Positions 54,838-64,000 of a stretch of 64,000 nt of DNA are shown piece by piece (within the stretch, counting starts at the first letter, position 1; every line of letters starts with the position of its first letter). Source of the DNA: Bolinopsis microptera (lineage: Eukaryota; Ctenophora; Tentaculata; Lobata; Bolinopsidae); NCBI RefSeq assembly GCF_026151205.1, contig NC_087082.1:749501-813500 (forward strand), read 5' to 3'. The notes beneath the pieces were generated by a model. That model was not told the DNA's origin, did not search any database, and saw only the letters and a program-made list of their open reading frames with translations. The position numbers and the translations under genes were made by a program.

Positions 54838-55193
54838 TAATCACTCTACACTCGACTGTCACGTGACTTTTTCAACCCGTTCTCTAGCTGGCCCTGAAAG
54901 ACTATTCGAAATCCTAACCCTCTAGTCTGATCCCAACCCTAACCCTAACCCAATCCATAACAAAAGCATATGCTGAAACCCTAACCCTAACGAGAAATTA
55001 GACTAACTTCCTTATACGGTCATATCACGTGATCGAGACAGTTTTTCGCCAAAATCTCGTCAGGGGAGCATTTTAACCCTATGTCATGGGGGGTGATTCA
55101 GAATCAGCGTCCGAAAATACATCGATTGAAGTTGGTTTTAACTGTCGGGGGCCCTTTTAGAATAATCTCGAAGATCGACTGTAGAGTGATTTA
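54838..55193. mobile_element. ~350-bp inverted-end element with CCCTAA words
   Basis: Left ATCACTCTACACTCGA and right TCGACTGTAGAGTGAT pair, with TTA outside both ends. Inside, several CCCTAA runs (54945-54965, 54976-54990), identical to the animal telomere unit, stand in a degenerate setting. Ends and TTA suggest a Harbinger-like MITE, but the inverted repeat is short. Confidence 0.45.
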
Positions 55194-55199
55194 GCACGC

Positions 55200-56345
55200 T
55201 CGACCAAGTCTAGTGGCTACGATACGTCGATACATGCATGTATATTGTCAATTGTACAGCCGTCAATTGTACAGAATGCTAGTTTGCACGGCGCGTCGAA
55301 GCGGCGAAGTCCTCCATGTATTATTTGACAATTTCAATTCATCGCAGCTTGGCGAGGCCCCTGGCCCAGTAGCGCATTTCGCCGATTTAGCGTTTGGCGT
55401 TGCTTAATTGACGATGTCATGAATTCATGGCAGCTCGGCGCGGCACAGTAGCGCATCTCGCTGTGAGAAGCCTCATTGAGTGCGCGGCACAGTAACGCAT
55501 CGCGCTACAAGGCGTTGCGAGAAGCATATTAATTGAATGCGCGGCGCGGCACAATAACGCATCGCGCTACAATATTAGGTAATGTATAAATATCAAAACA
55601 GTTTTTTTAATTTCGCCGATCGCAATAATATAATGCAATATTAACTATCAGATAAACAAATAACGAATAAATTTTTATTTAGATAAAACCGCGCGCGATT
55701 ACCACATGCACTGTTGACTGTATGTGGCTTAATTGACGATGTCAATTCATGGCAGCTCGGCGCGGCACAGTAACGCATCGCGCTACAAGTATGTGGCATG
55801 GTATACTTCTTTTGCACGGCCTTGTAGCAAGCTGCAAGCACTGTGGTTACTGGGCGGCGCTCAGCCTGTCATTTTGACGGATGTTACTGATCGTCAAAAT
55901 TTCTTCGAAGTAGCGCGCGCCGCTTTCTTCTCGCCCATTGGCACTTGGCAAGCGCGCTCCGGGCCAAACCATTAACAATGGTCATTGGTCAACTTGTCAT
56001 TCCGCCGAATCTCTATTCTGAGTTAATGAACATAATAGCCTGGCCTGGCCTGGGGTCCCCATGTAAGCACTTCACATAGCCATGTGTATACGCGTACTGC
56101 GTGACGCGCTTGTTTCACAAGTTGAATACGGCGGTCACAAGTTGAATACGGCGGTCGCGCGCTACTGCAAGCGAGAGGGCTCTGGTTAGAGCAAGGTAAG
56201 CACTGTGGGAGTCGCGTTAGTATTAGTGCAGTATCACTTTGATTGACGATTGTCAACCCATCGAGATCGTTGCTCTGCGAAGCAAGAATGCTATAGTTTG
56301 CGCGGCGCGTCGAAGCGGCGAAGTCCTTCAAAGTATTACTGTATC
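55200..56345. repeat. GC-rich repeat patch
   Basis: Several phrases recur: GGCGCGTCGAAGCGGCGAAG (55290 and 56303), CGGCACAGTAACGCATCGCG (about 55486, 55765, with near copies at 55443 and 55550), and a doubled CACAAGTTGAATACGGCGGT (56116). Base composition is far more GC-rich than the surroundings. It looks like a cluster of related short elements; some phrases are inverted to one another. No gene. Confidence 0.6.
55845..56061. mobile_element. 217-bp relative of the 79-bp MITE
   Basis: Starts TTACTGGGCGGCGCTCAGCC and ends GGCCTGGGGTCCCCATGTAA. The outer parts match the insert in the LINE RT. The middle carries its own inverted pair (GTCATTTTGACGG... and ...CAACTTGTCATTCCGCC). GCACT precedes and follows it, but an exact 8-bp duplication is not present. 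Confidence 0.55.
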
Positions 56346-56824
56346 ACGTCTACTCTTATTGATAAATAATAAGATTTATAATTGTTTTTTCTCAAAAAAT
56401 TGTCTTTTCTGCTAAATTACATAAAATCAAATTTTGTATTTAGTAGGAATAGGATCTTGTGTAGAGAAGTAGATAATTTAGATCTGCATCTGAAAGCATA
56501 AACGCAATGGATTACACGTGTAAATTTTATGTTAAATGGTTCAAGTAGCTCAGCAGTAGGAACCGGGAACGGTGATCATAGATCATGTCATTTTATTTAT
56601 TATAAAAAATAATATAATTCATGCCATATGTGACATTTTGGTCTGCTTTTTAATTAGTCGCCGGAAAATGTAGTCTCAATAAATTTGGTTTACAACAATT
56701 TTAGTCAAAATGTTGACGAAATTTATGGTAGACTAAATTTGTCGTTTTTAAGGTAATACATTTTATAATTTAATCTAAAAAAGGAAAATGCTTTAGTTAA
56801 AGTTCGGCTTGAAATACTATTCTA
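56346..56824. other. 3' flank of the transporter gene
   Basis: AT-rich, no ORF. The minus strand just after the stop holds the likely 3' untranslated part. Confidence 0.4.
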
Positions 56825-58252
56825 TCACGTAAGGTCCACTCCAACAGTTTCCCTCCTCAGTCCCATCGAACAGAAGACAAAAAAGATAAAAGCAGCCTGA
56901 ATGGCAGCAAAAACCAATCTTACACCCTCATTAAATAGGTACTCTGAACACAAGATACCTATTATCCCGCCCACTCGGTTCGCTGAAGCTAAAACACTTA
57001 TCATAAACGATCTGATGACAGTTGGAGAATACTCAGCTATCAAGATGACACATGCTAGCCCTGCTGCGGAGATAGCCATGCGCTCTAAGAGTAGAAACCA
57101 AAACAACCAAGACCTACTAACACAGAAATAGAGGGCGGTAGGGAGGAGGAGTGCTAACACGCCCGCTCCAATTCCACATTTTATTCTCCCAAACTTTTCC
57201 ATGACAAGAAGCATCAGGATAACACTCAGCGGCTCTACTAGACTGACTATACATATGTCAAATAGTGTGTCAATGTCAAATGAACAAGTTCTTTCGACTG
57301 AAACATCCCTGCCAGTGCAATACCCTTCATTAAGAATCCTTGGCATTACGAAGCCGTTTAAATAATAGGCGAAATTGCATACCATGCCTGAGAGTACGAT
57401 AAGCACAGAGTTGGACATGTTCTCTGTCTGTTGGAGCAACTTAAAGACCATGCAGCAGTTAATGATGCTATCTTGTCTTCCTGGTGGAACCTTCTTTAGT
57501 TTCAACACCACATCCCCCTTACCATTCATCTTGTATATCTTCTTAATAGTGGTTTCTGCCTCATTCACGTTACCTCTGTAATATTGGAATCTAGCTGACT
57601 CCCTGATCACTGCAATAAACACGATGCAAGGAGAGAAAGCAAGAGAAGTGCAAATAACCAGACCTCGCCACCCATAGTCATGGAGAATTAAGTAAGCAAT
57701 GCCTCCTGTAACTGAAGCTCCTATACCCCAGGGTAAAGAGAGTCCAGAGAAACCGAGAGCGCGGAATTTAGTGGGTGTGACCTCTCCACTCAGAGCAACA
57801 GTTGGCCCAGTGCCCAAACCAACAAACACTCCCGTTATCAAGCGCAGGACTATGAACTGCCAGTAGCTCTGCACGAATCCGCATAAAGTCCCTGCTGTTA
57901 TAACTCCAACAGCTGCTATCAGAGAGATTCGTTTTCTCCCGAACCTGTCCCCAAATGTGGAGGTTACAAGAGGAGTGATCAGCATGGTGATGATGGTGCT
58001 GGTCTGGAGTCCCGAGAGTGCAGCAGAGGAGAGGTTCCACTCGCACCTCAGTATTGGTCCTATTATTGTGAGGAGGACTATCTCTGCACCCTCCAGCGCA
58101 CAGAAGAAGAATGTTCCAATTGTGTAGAGTAAAGTGCCCCACCCACAAGTTGAACCGTCCATTGCTTCATTTATATCTAGCTCCACTTCTTTACCAGAAT
58201 TATCATAATCTTCTTTTAACTTTCTCTTCTCGTCGACATCGTCTGAACTCAT
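56825..58252 (-). CDS. SVOP/SV2-like major facilitator transporter (SLC22-related)
   Basis: An intact 475-residue, single-exon ORF. A charged cytosolic N-terminus of about 38 residues is followed by 12 predicted membrane spans. Between spans 2 and 3 is FGDRFGRKR, the MFS loop signature, and MEKFGRI is its counterpart between spans 8 and 9. GEVTPTKFRALGFSGLSLPW and HDYGWRGLVICTSL followed by RESARF match SVOP/SV2-type proteins, and the large SV2 luminal loop is absent. Family members sit in synaptic vesicle or plasma membranes and carry organic ions or sugars, but the substrate here cannot be told. Human SVOP is somewhat longer (about 550 residues). Lack of introns suggests an old retrocopy or lineage-specific intron loss, and the open frame suggests it is functional. 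Confidence 0.85.
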   Translation of the reverse strand: MSSDDVDEKRKLKEDYDNSGKEVELDINEAMDGSTCGWGTLLYTIGTFFFCALEGAEIVLLTIIGPILRCEWNLSSAALSGLQTSTIITMLITPLVTSTFGDRFGRKRISLIAAVGVITAGTLCGFVQSYWQFIVLRLITGVFVGLGTGPTVALSGEVTPTKFRALGFSGLSLPWGIGASVTGGIAYLILHDYGWRGLVICTSLAFSPCIVFIAVIRESARFQYYRGNVNEAETTIKKIYKMNGKGDVVLKLKKVPPGRQDSIINCCMVFKLLQQTENMSNSVLIVLSGMVCNFAYYLNGFVMPRILNEGYCTGRDVSVERTCSFDIDTLFDICIVSLVEPLSVILMLLVMEKFGRIKCGIGAGVLALLLPTALYFCVSRSWLFWFLLLERMAISAAGLACVILIAEYSPTVIRSFMISVLASANRVGGIIGILCSEYLFNEGVRLVFAAIQAAFIFFVFCSMGLRRETVGVDLT

Positions 58253-59330
58253 CTCGTAAAATTGTAAGCAAATAATTGAGCATCTAACCTGTAAATAATG
58301 TACGATAACTTCCAGTTATTAGCAATTATTTGGACGGTAAACTATAGAAAAGCTGAAAGGTATTCAAATTATGAACACTGTATTATTGAGGGGTTCAAGA
58401 TAAGACCGCTACAGCTCTGTTGAGTTGGTGACGAATGAAGTAGTCAAAATCGTCGCATATCATACCATCTAGAATAAAATAGCGCAGAAAGATTTTGGAT
58501 GTCAACTTTTATATGAGCCCACTGTGTAAAATTAACCAATCAAATGAAATCCTAAAAATATTTGTCTGACTTACAAAATAAGTCAAAGAATGTGGAAATC
58601 GGACACAAAATGTAGAAATCAGGAAATGGTAAGCAATTCATAATGATCAGTTTTCTCTGGCCCACCCAGTAGATTATGAACAGCTCATGAAAGTCTAAAG
58701 ATTCGCAACGCAAGCTGTTAAACAAGTCACTGCAGTTAACAAGTCAGTAAGACAAAGAAATGTAGAACTCAGTGATGTTCACAATAAGGCTTGCAGAGCA
58801 AAGATATATTAATAAAGATATATATATATATTATATATATATATTATACCCTCAGTATAATATAATATAAATTTATAAAGGGTACGTGTGTCGTGTAGTG
58901 TGTAGTGTGTACCCTTTTTCAAGATGCAGTGAAACAGATCAAGACAAAAGAGAGTGTGCTTCATTTATATTGAACAAGGATTTTGAATGTTGAGTTTAAT
59001 AAAGAGAATAACAATTGAGAAACGTAGAATGCTGCAGGAATGTATTATAGCTCATTGCTTGAAAGTTTGGGTGTAGATTGGATCAAGTAGGACGCGACTA
59101 TTATTTGAAAATATCTTTCTGAAACCTGATTGAAATCTACTGCAGCAAATAAAATATTGGAACTTAGAGAAAGCTCGAAACACGCCAAACATAGACACCA
59201 TTTTATCAAGAATGGGGAAGGTTGAAGTAAAAAATCGGTAAAAGTTACGAACAAGAAAACCATCTTGCAACAAGTTTAACGATCAGAAGTAGCAGTGTAA
59301 AGAAAAAACCCCAAACCCCTATGACTCTTA
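58253..59330. other. 5' flank of the transporter gene
   Basis: AT-rich, with an (AT)n stretch at about 58815-58850 followed by a TATAATATAATATAAAT run and GTGTAGTGTGTAGTGTGTA. No exon and no clear TATA-plus-start arrangement was identified. Confidence 0.4.
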
Positions 59331-59503
59331 GGGGTCGTTCACATATTACGTAATCAGCGTTCTGATAGCTTTTAATAAATAAATGGGTGTCTAATCTTGA
59401 TTACGTAATATAGGAGGGGGGTTGGGTCTTGATTACGGTTGATTACGGAGGGGGGAGGGGAAAAATTGCCAAAATATTGATTACGTAATATGTGAACGAC
59501 CCC
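59331..59503. mobile_element. 173-bp Harbinger-like MITE, TSD TTA
   Basis: GGGGTCGTTCACATATTACG then TAATCA at the left and its exact complement at the right (TGATTACGTAATATGTGAAC, then GACCCC). TTA stands outside both ends. Internal TTGATTACG is repeated three times. The 3-bp TTA duplication fits PIF/Harbinger-type elements. Confidence 0.85.
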
Positions 59504-59710
59504 TTACCGCGCAAACAGATGTCACCAACATCAACAATATATCGGATTGTGAAATTGATTGACAATTCAAATTTGGTCCCCAATTATTAAATTTATTTGT
59601 TATTATAAGTATTACAAATCGGATGATTTCTGAGTGATAAAGCTGCTATTATTTCTTTTAAATTTTCTAGTTGCGGCTGATAAGAAATATAGAAAAGTAT
59701 CTCAATCTTT

Positions 59711-59812
59711 GTCATACGTTGTATGACCCGCCGCGCACGAAGTGCGCGGCTCCCCCTGTATCGTCAGGACATAGTGAAACGACCGTGGGGGTCGCAACGT
59801 GATACAATCTCA
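59711..59812. repeat. Palindrome/hairpin cluster and inverted copy of a 54.8 kb motif
   Basis: GTCATACGTTGTATGAC is palindromic, and CCGCGCACGAAGTGCGCGG is a perfect hairpin. AGTGAAACGACCGTGGGGGT then CGCAACGTGATACA is the inverted, slightly diverged copy of TGTATCACGTCGTGACCCCC then A...TCGTTTCACCA at 54788. Confidence 0.6.
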
Positions 59813-60263
59813 ATCTATAGCGGTTTTCATATTATTTTAAGACACTCGGCCGGGCACTTCTTATGCTCACTAACTCCTGATATATGGCTCTTTGAGCTTC
59901 GGTCAGAATCCATAGATCGGGAGAAAATAATCTCCGGGTTTTCCACCGGACCAAAGAGAATGTAATTTGTAAGAAGACGCAGAAAAATTTCCATAAAAAT
60001 AAAAGCAGCACCGACAACAAACGAGCATCTTCGTTGTATTGTACAAGCATACTGTTTCGTAATTGTGAAATGAGTCTCACAATAAATATTAGCGACCCTC
60101 ATTGAATTTGAATGAAGTCAATAGTACATCGTATATCATTATACATTATATTTATATTTATATTGATGGTATTTACACATTAAAAGACGTATGGGGCCAT
60201 CTACTTAGGACGTCCACCAAAATCGAAGATTTTCAGATCACCCCTCCCCCATGTCCGGGTGTG

Positions 60264-60957
60264 CAGGCACGTAGCCAGGGGGGGCCAGGCCCCCCCCCCC
60301 CCCCCCCGGAACAATTGAAGCCCAGACTAAAATAAGCTCCCTAGCCCCAATGGTCGCCTGGAAACTGGGCTGTGTTTATGACTGCAGTCTGTACTGTTTG
60401 AACGGCAGGCAATTGACTTCAGCATTTCGTAAATTATTCCCAAATCCCACTTATTCCATACATCCCACTATAATAGTTATACATGTACTTATTCCATACA
60501 TCCCACTATAATAGTTATACATGTACTTATTCCATACATCCCACTATACATGTACTTATTCCATACATCCCACTATACATGTACTTATTCCATACATGTA
60601 CTTATTCCATTCAGAGTTCTTGTCCCCTATAGACTGTAAGAAATGCATCAAAATCTTAAGACGATAAGGCCTGAGTGAGTCGTAAATTCTGATTGAAGAA
60701 TGCAGATTGCTGTTGTGAAGTTACCTAATTTACGTGAGTACTTGATTCTTTTCAGTCCCAGTTTATTGCTGTCCTACAAATTTCTTTAATGCCAAATGTC
60801 GTCTGAAACAACCTATTTCTCAAAAACATTTCCGGGGGCCTGCGCCCCCCTAGTCCCCCGCCAAGGGGCTCCGCCCCTGGACCCCCGCTGGGTAGGACGC
60901 GTCAGCTCGCTTCGCTCGCCGAGGCCACCCCAAAGAAAAATCCTGGCTACGTGCCTG
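60264..60957. mobile_element. 694-bp hAT MITE, TSD CGGGTGTG, nested
   Basis: CAGGCACGTAGCCAGG and CCTGGCTACGTGCCTG are exact inverted ends, and CGGGTGTG (60256-60263 and 60958-60965) is duplicated on both sides. An 8-bp duplication plus CAG...CTG ends is the hAT signature. Just inside the ends are G- and C-runs. The middle carries a tandem array at 60455-60610. Confidence 0.92.
60455..60610. repeat. Tandem repeat CTTATTCCATACATCCCACT...
   Basis: About five copies of a unit CTTATTCCATACATCCCACT (+ATAATAGTTATACATGTA). The first copies are 38 bases and the later ones 24-26, having lost ATAGTTA. Confidence 0.9.
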
Positions 60958-61236
60958 CGGGTGTGTCCGAATTTTCAACCCACCCCCCCCCCCCTCCCCC
61001 GGACGTCCGGATTTCCAGCTACTTTTAAGAGTACAAATAAAACCAACTCAAATTCATTGTTAATAAAATTCAAAGAGTTGAAATAAATGGGACTTTATCG
61101 TTAATTGAAATTCTGCCAAAATTTCCGGACGTTCGTTTTTTTCAGAAACCACCCCCTCCCCCTGTCCGGATTTGTCCGAAATTCCAAAACCACCCCCCTC
61201 CTCCCTATTTGCCGGACATCCTAAGTAGATGGCCCC

Positions 61237-62387
61237 TATCTCGAGGCGGCCCCTTGTTTAAGGTTCTACACTGGTTTGTCGTGGGGCGACTGCTGCTGAA
61301 TACCATCATTACTGACTTGTCTACCTTAGTCAGCTGTTTATAATAACGCTAATTATTACTGTTCATATTATCGTAGTTACGACTACTATTATAGCAGCAG
61401 GTTAGATTTTGTAATTAAATTATGAATGTTATATTCATCATTGGATTTGGAAGGTGATTACAACTAACATTGTTGATTTGAGCTCATGCTAAAATCAAAA
61501 GAAAAAAACTACAGATTCAGTAAAATCACTTAAAACAACTTGTAAAGTAATACATCATTTCCTAATTCACATTGCCTCGACCTAAGCGGAACAATTGTCC
61601 ATATCTCAACATTTCAATACACTTTACCAAGATTAAAAATATCAATCACGCCATTCAACGTAAACAATCTCTCGTTACAAAGCTGAAGTTATTTCACACG
61701 ATAAACTGATAAAGAGAAAAAAGTTACATCACGAAGAATAGTATATAATAATAACGTGAGCGTTGGACTTGGGAAGGCTTAGCACTCACGTAATGTCCGC
61801 CAAAGTTAACGTTCTACGACTGTTCACTGTTGCGTTCATAATCATGTCTGCCAAAATAACGTCCGATAAAGTAGGTGAATCCCACGAGCCACGAGGGAAA
61901 AGTTCGAGTTTACTATCGCTATGTCTACAATCTACATTGAGGCGATGCCGAGGTCTTTATAGACTATAGTACATCATACTGTTCTGAGTGATGTAACGAA
62001 AACCAGCATCGTTTAAGATATATCTAACATTACAATCTATATTACAAACATATTTATACTACAAAACATTTCACATTTCAAAACACAAAGATAAAAAGTA
62101 AAGTACTAAAAAATAGAAACCCTCCTGGTTTGACATTATCATTTACAAAACATCCTGCTGACAGCAGGGATCAACAATTTAAACTTCTGATCTCGTAAAA
62201 ACTAACATTAACACGTCCTAACAAATTAACAAGCATTATTTCAAACTCAACAATTATCTTTTAACAGTTAACATCCACGCTTAGTTTATTTAAGCAAGTT
62301 GTCCACACTGTACTATATATAAAATGTGGATGATGTATATTGTACAATGTACATATACAAAATGCATGATCCACATTCCACATTCTC
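61237..62387. other. AT-rich interval, one weak ORF
   Basis: A plus-strand ORF at 61763-61969 (from the inner ATG: MSAKVNVLRLFTVAFIIMSA, then KITSDKVGESHEPRGKSSSL) has a signal-peptide-like start and basic end and could be a small secreted peptide, but nothing else supports it. The minus-strand 3' untranslated part of the next exon probably lies here. Confidence 0.35.
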
Positions 62388-62587
62388 TCAATCACATGAC
62401 ACCTCAATGGAGTAGCCAGCATTCTCCACCTGCTGAATGCTCCTGTAATCAAGCTGGTCCACAGTCACAGAGTTAGCATCCATCTGCTCCCTCGCGGTAG
62501 TAGGACGGTACAGGGTGGAGAACAGTACGGACAGAGCGAACGAGCCTATCAGCACGTAATTTAGCTTATCTCTGTGTGCTTCATCAA
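62388..62587 (-). CDS. Terminal exon of a single-pass membrane protein
   Basis: After AATTTCCCTCAG the exon opens in phase and reads DEAHRDKLNYVLIGSFALSV, then LFSTLYRPTTAREQMDANSV, then TVDQLDYRSIQQVENAGYSI-EVSCD and a stop. YVLIGSFALSVLFSTLY is a good membrane span, followed by a polar tail of about 48 residues. This looks like the transmembrane and tail exon of a host gene whose other exons lie beyond the repeats to the right. Family not recognised. Confidence 0.6.
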
Positions 62588-62744
62588 CTGAGGGAAATTA
62601 ATGTGAGCTTGGTAACTTCGTCATGGTGCACTCATTAATGAACCAGTTTGTATCAGTTAATGAAAACTTAATTTTAAGATACAAAAGTTTGCAAGTGGCA
62701 GTCACATCAATACATTAATATAAATCAGCAAATAATAACAAAAT

Positions 62745-62905
62745 ATTACATAATATTACATCACATTACATAATACTACATAATATTACATAATACTACA
62801 TAATATTACATAATACTACATAATATTACATAATACTACATAATATTACATAATATTACATAATATTACATAATACTAAATAATATTACATAATATTACA
62901 TAATG
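62745..62905. repeat. (TACATAATAT)n array
   Basis: About fifteen 10-base units alternating TACATAATAT and TACATAATAC, ending in a G9 run. Confidence 0.95.
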
Positions 62906-62984
62906 GGGGGGGGGTGTCATGTCCGTCTATGTCCGCCTATGTCCTGTCCTTTTTGGATTCTATGAGACAACGGACGTGTTTTTT

Positions 62985-63175
62985 GGGACATTGGCGGACA
63001 CGGACGGACATTGGCGGACTCGGACGGACATTGGCGGACTCGGACGGACATTGGCGGACTCGGACGGACATTGGCGGACTCGGACGGACATTGGCGGACC
63101 CGGACGGACATTGGCGGACTTGGATGGACATTGGTGGACATTAGCGGACATTGGTGGACATTAGCGGACAAACAT
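62985..63175. repeat. 20-bp minisatellite GGACATTGGCGGACTCGGAC
   Basis: About eight units, the last three diverged to GGACATTGGTGGACATTAGC. Because 20 is not a multiple of three, all frames show repeating open reading frames, which are not genes. Confidence 0.95.
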
Positions 63176-63179
63176 TTTG

Positions 63180-64000
63180 AGGACTGAAGAGTACTGAAGA
63201 GTACTGAAGAGTACTGAGGAGGATGGCTGAGAAGGATGGCTGAGGAGGATGGCTGAGGAGGATGACTGAGGAGGATGACTGAGGAGGATGACTGAGAGGG
63301 AGGAGAAGGATCAGGAAGACCCAGGAGGAGGAGGAGGAGGAGGACCCAGAAGGAGGACCTAGGAGGAGGAGGAGGAGAACTGAGGAGGATGACTGAGGAG
63401 GAGGAGGATGGCTGAGGAGGATGACTGAGAGGGAGGAGGAGGAGGAAGAGGAAGAAGAGGACTGAGGAGGAGGAGGAGAAGGACTGAGGAGGAGAAGGAG
63501 GACCCAGGAGGAGGAGGACCCAGGAGGAGGACCCAGGAGGAGGAGGACCCAGGAAAAGGCCCCAGGAGGAGGAGGAGGACTGGGGAGGAGGAGAACTGTT
63601 GAGGACTGATGAGGAGGACTGAGGACGGGGAGGAAGAGTAGGAGGAGGACTGAGGAGGGGAGGAGGAAGAGGACTGGGGAGGATGGCTGAGAAGGATGGC
63701 TGAGGAGGATGGCTGAGGAGGATGACTGAGGAGGATGACTGAGGAGGATGACTGAGAGGGAGGAGAAGGATCAGGAAGACCCAGGAGGAGGAGGAGGAGG
63801 AGGACCCAGAAGGAGGACCTAGGAGGAGGAGGAAGAGAACTGAGGAGGATGACTGAGGAGGAGGAGGACTCAGGAGGAGGCACGAGGAGGACTGAGAAGG
63901 AGGAGGACTGAGGAGGACCCAGGAGGAGGACCCAGGAAAAGGCCCCAGGAGGAGGAGGAGGACTGGGGAGGAGGAGAACTGTTGAGGACTGATGAGGAGG
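63180..64000. repeat. GA-rich GGAGGATGACTGA array with 458-bp higher-order unit
   Basis: Built of GAGGAGGATGACTGAG and GGACCCAGGAGGAGG words. A block from GATGGCTGAGAAGGATGGCT to CCAGAAGGAGGACCTAGGAG occurs at about 63221 and again at 63679, so there is a long-period unit of about 458 bases. The strong purine strand bias could form triplex DNA. It continues past the window edge. Confidence 0.92.

Larger units (their letters stand above)
60193..61236. mobile_element. 1.04 kb MITE (GGGGCCATCTACTTAGGACG), TSD TAT, with nested hAT MITE
   Basis: Left GGGGCCATCTACTTAGGACG then TCC and right GGACATCCTAAGTAGATGGC then CCC are inverted with one mismatch. TAT stands outside both ends (60190-60192, 61237-61239). 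Removing the nested element gives a short element of about 340 bases with CCGGACGTCCGGATTT palindromic parts and C-runs. Termini of this general form with 3-bp duplications recall Harbinger-like elements, but TAT is not the usual TWA. Confidence 0.85.

Noticed and set aside
54940..54992. Chromosome end (telomere)
   Set aside because: Only two or three CCCTAA units at a time, inside other sequence; not a terminal array.
62745..63175. CRISPR-like regular repeats
   Set aside because: Units are directly adjacent with no unique spacers, and the DNA is eukaryotic.
62914..63883. Several 60-170 residue frames over the window-edge arrays
   Set aside because: They repeat the minisatellite unit in every frame and have no start context.

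Overview
The window looks like repeat-dominated nuclear DNA from an invertebrate animal. Genes have spliced exons with GT/AG borders, LINE reverse transcriptases of the CR1/L2 type, hAT-, mariner/pogo- and Harbinger-like miniature elements, long microsatellites and minisatellites, and an intronless SVOP/SV2-like transporter. No bacterial operon structure is visible. The species cannot be named from the sequence. The scattered single-base indels in the 35.7-38.2 kb satellite are what an under-polished long-read assembly would also produce, so single frameshifts are weak evidence of true decay.

Left part (1-10 kb): a mosaic of shuffled duplications. Three copies of a 0.4-0.9 kb repeat (1, 4.4 and 7.7 kb) frame a minus-strand series of fragments that look like the C-terminal half of Hsp70 chaperones, with a short charged tail in place of the helical lid. 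A broken Ty3/gypsy-like gag lies downstream. It is interrupted by a 925-bp foldback element built from AGCCGGCTATA-type words.

10.2-25.6 kb: a head-to-tail array of one locus, complete or partial at least three times, all on the minus strand. Read in transcription order each unit has a small basic/hydrophobic ORF, an envelope-like secreted glycoprotein (signal peptide, N-glycosylation sites, RSKR site followed by a Gly/Ala-rich hydrophobic stretch), a TATA box, a basic first exon, a coiled-coil second exon, and a GAAAAA microsatellite. In the middle unit the envelope-like gene is split by a 6.9 kb DNA transposon (G-run terminal inverted repeats, target duplication AAAGTT). That transposon carries a multi-exon transposase-like gene, a RanBP2-type zinc-finger ORF and a 308-codon ORF with one in-frame stop.

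25.8-33.9 kb: two giant palindromes (2.8 and 3.6 kb). The first sits inside a coding exon, and removing it with one copy of its 3-bp target duplication keeps the reading frame. Both have two diverged tandem units of about 165 bp in each arm, so they appear related.

34-48.4 kb: scattered real-looking exons, a 2.5 kb satellite of a ~60-bp unit, a 2.3 kb inverted-repeat segment holding a one-exon gene with a His...NCQ pattern, perfect hairpins, and a 6,182-bp element. The element has 343-bp inverted repeats and a 5-bp duplication (ATAAC). It carries spliced cargo exons (one an ankyrin repeat), a 600-bp CA repeat and a nested mariner-like MITE.

48.7-64 kb: a 5'-truncated minus-strand LINE, a plus-strand LINE that lacks its endonuclease and carries a 79-bp MITE in its RT, a GC-rich repeat patch, the intact SVOP-like gene, three well-delimited MITEs (one nested in another), a terminal exon of a membrane protein, and then minisatellites to the window end. 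Few genes here work together. Most of the sequence is mobile-element strata, and the clearest host gene is the transporter at 56.8-58.3 kb.
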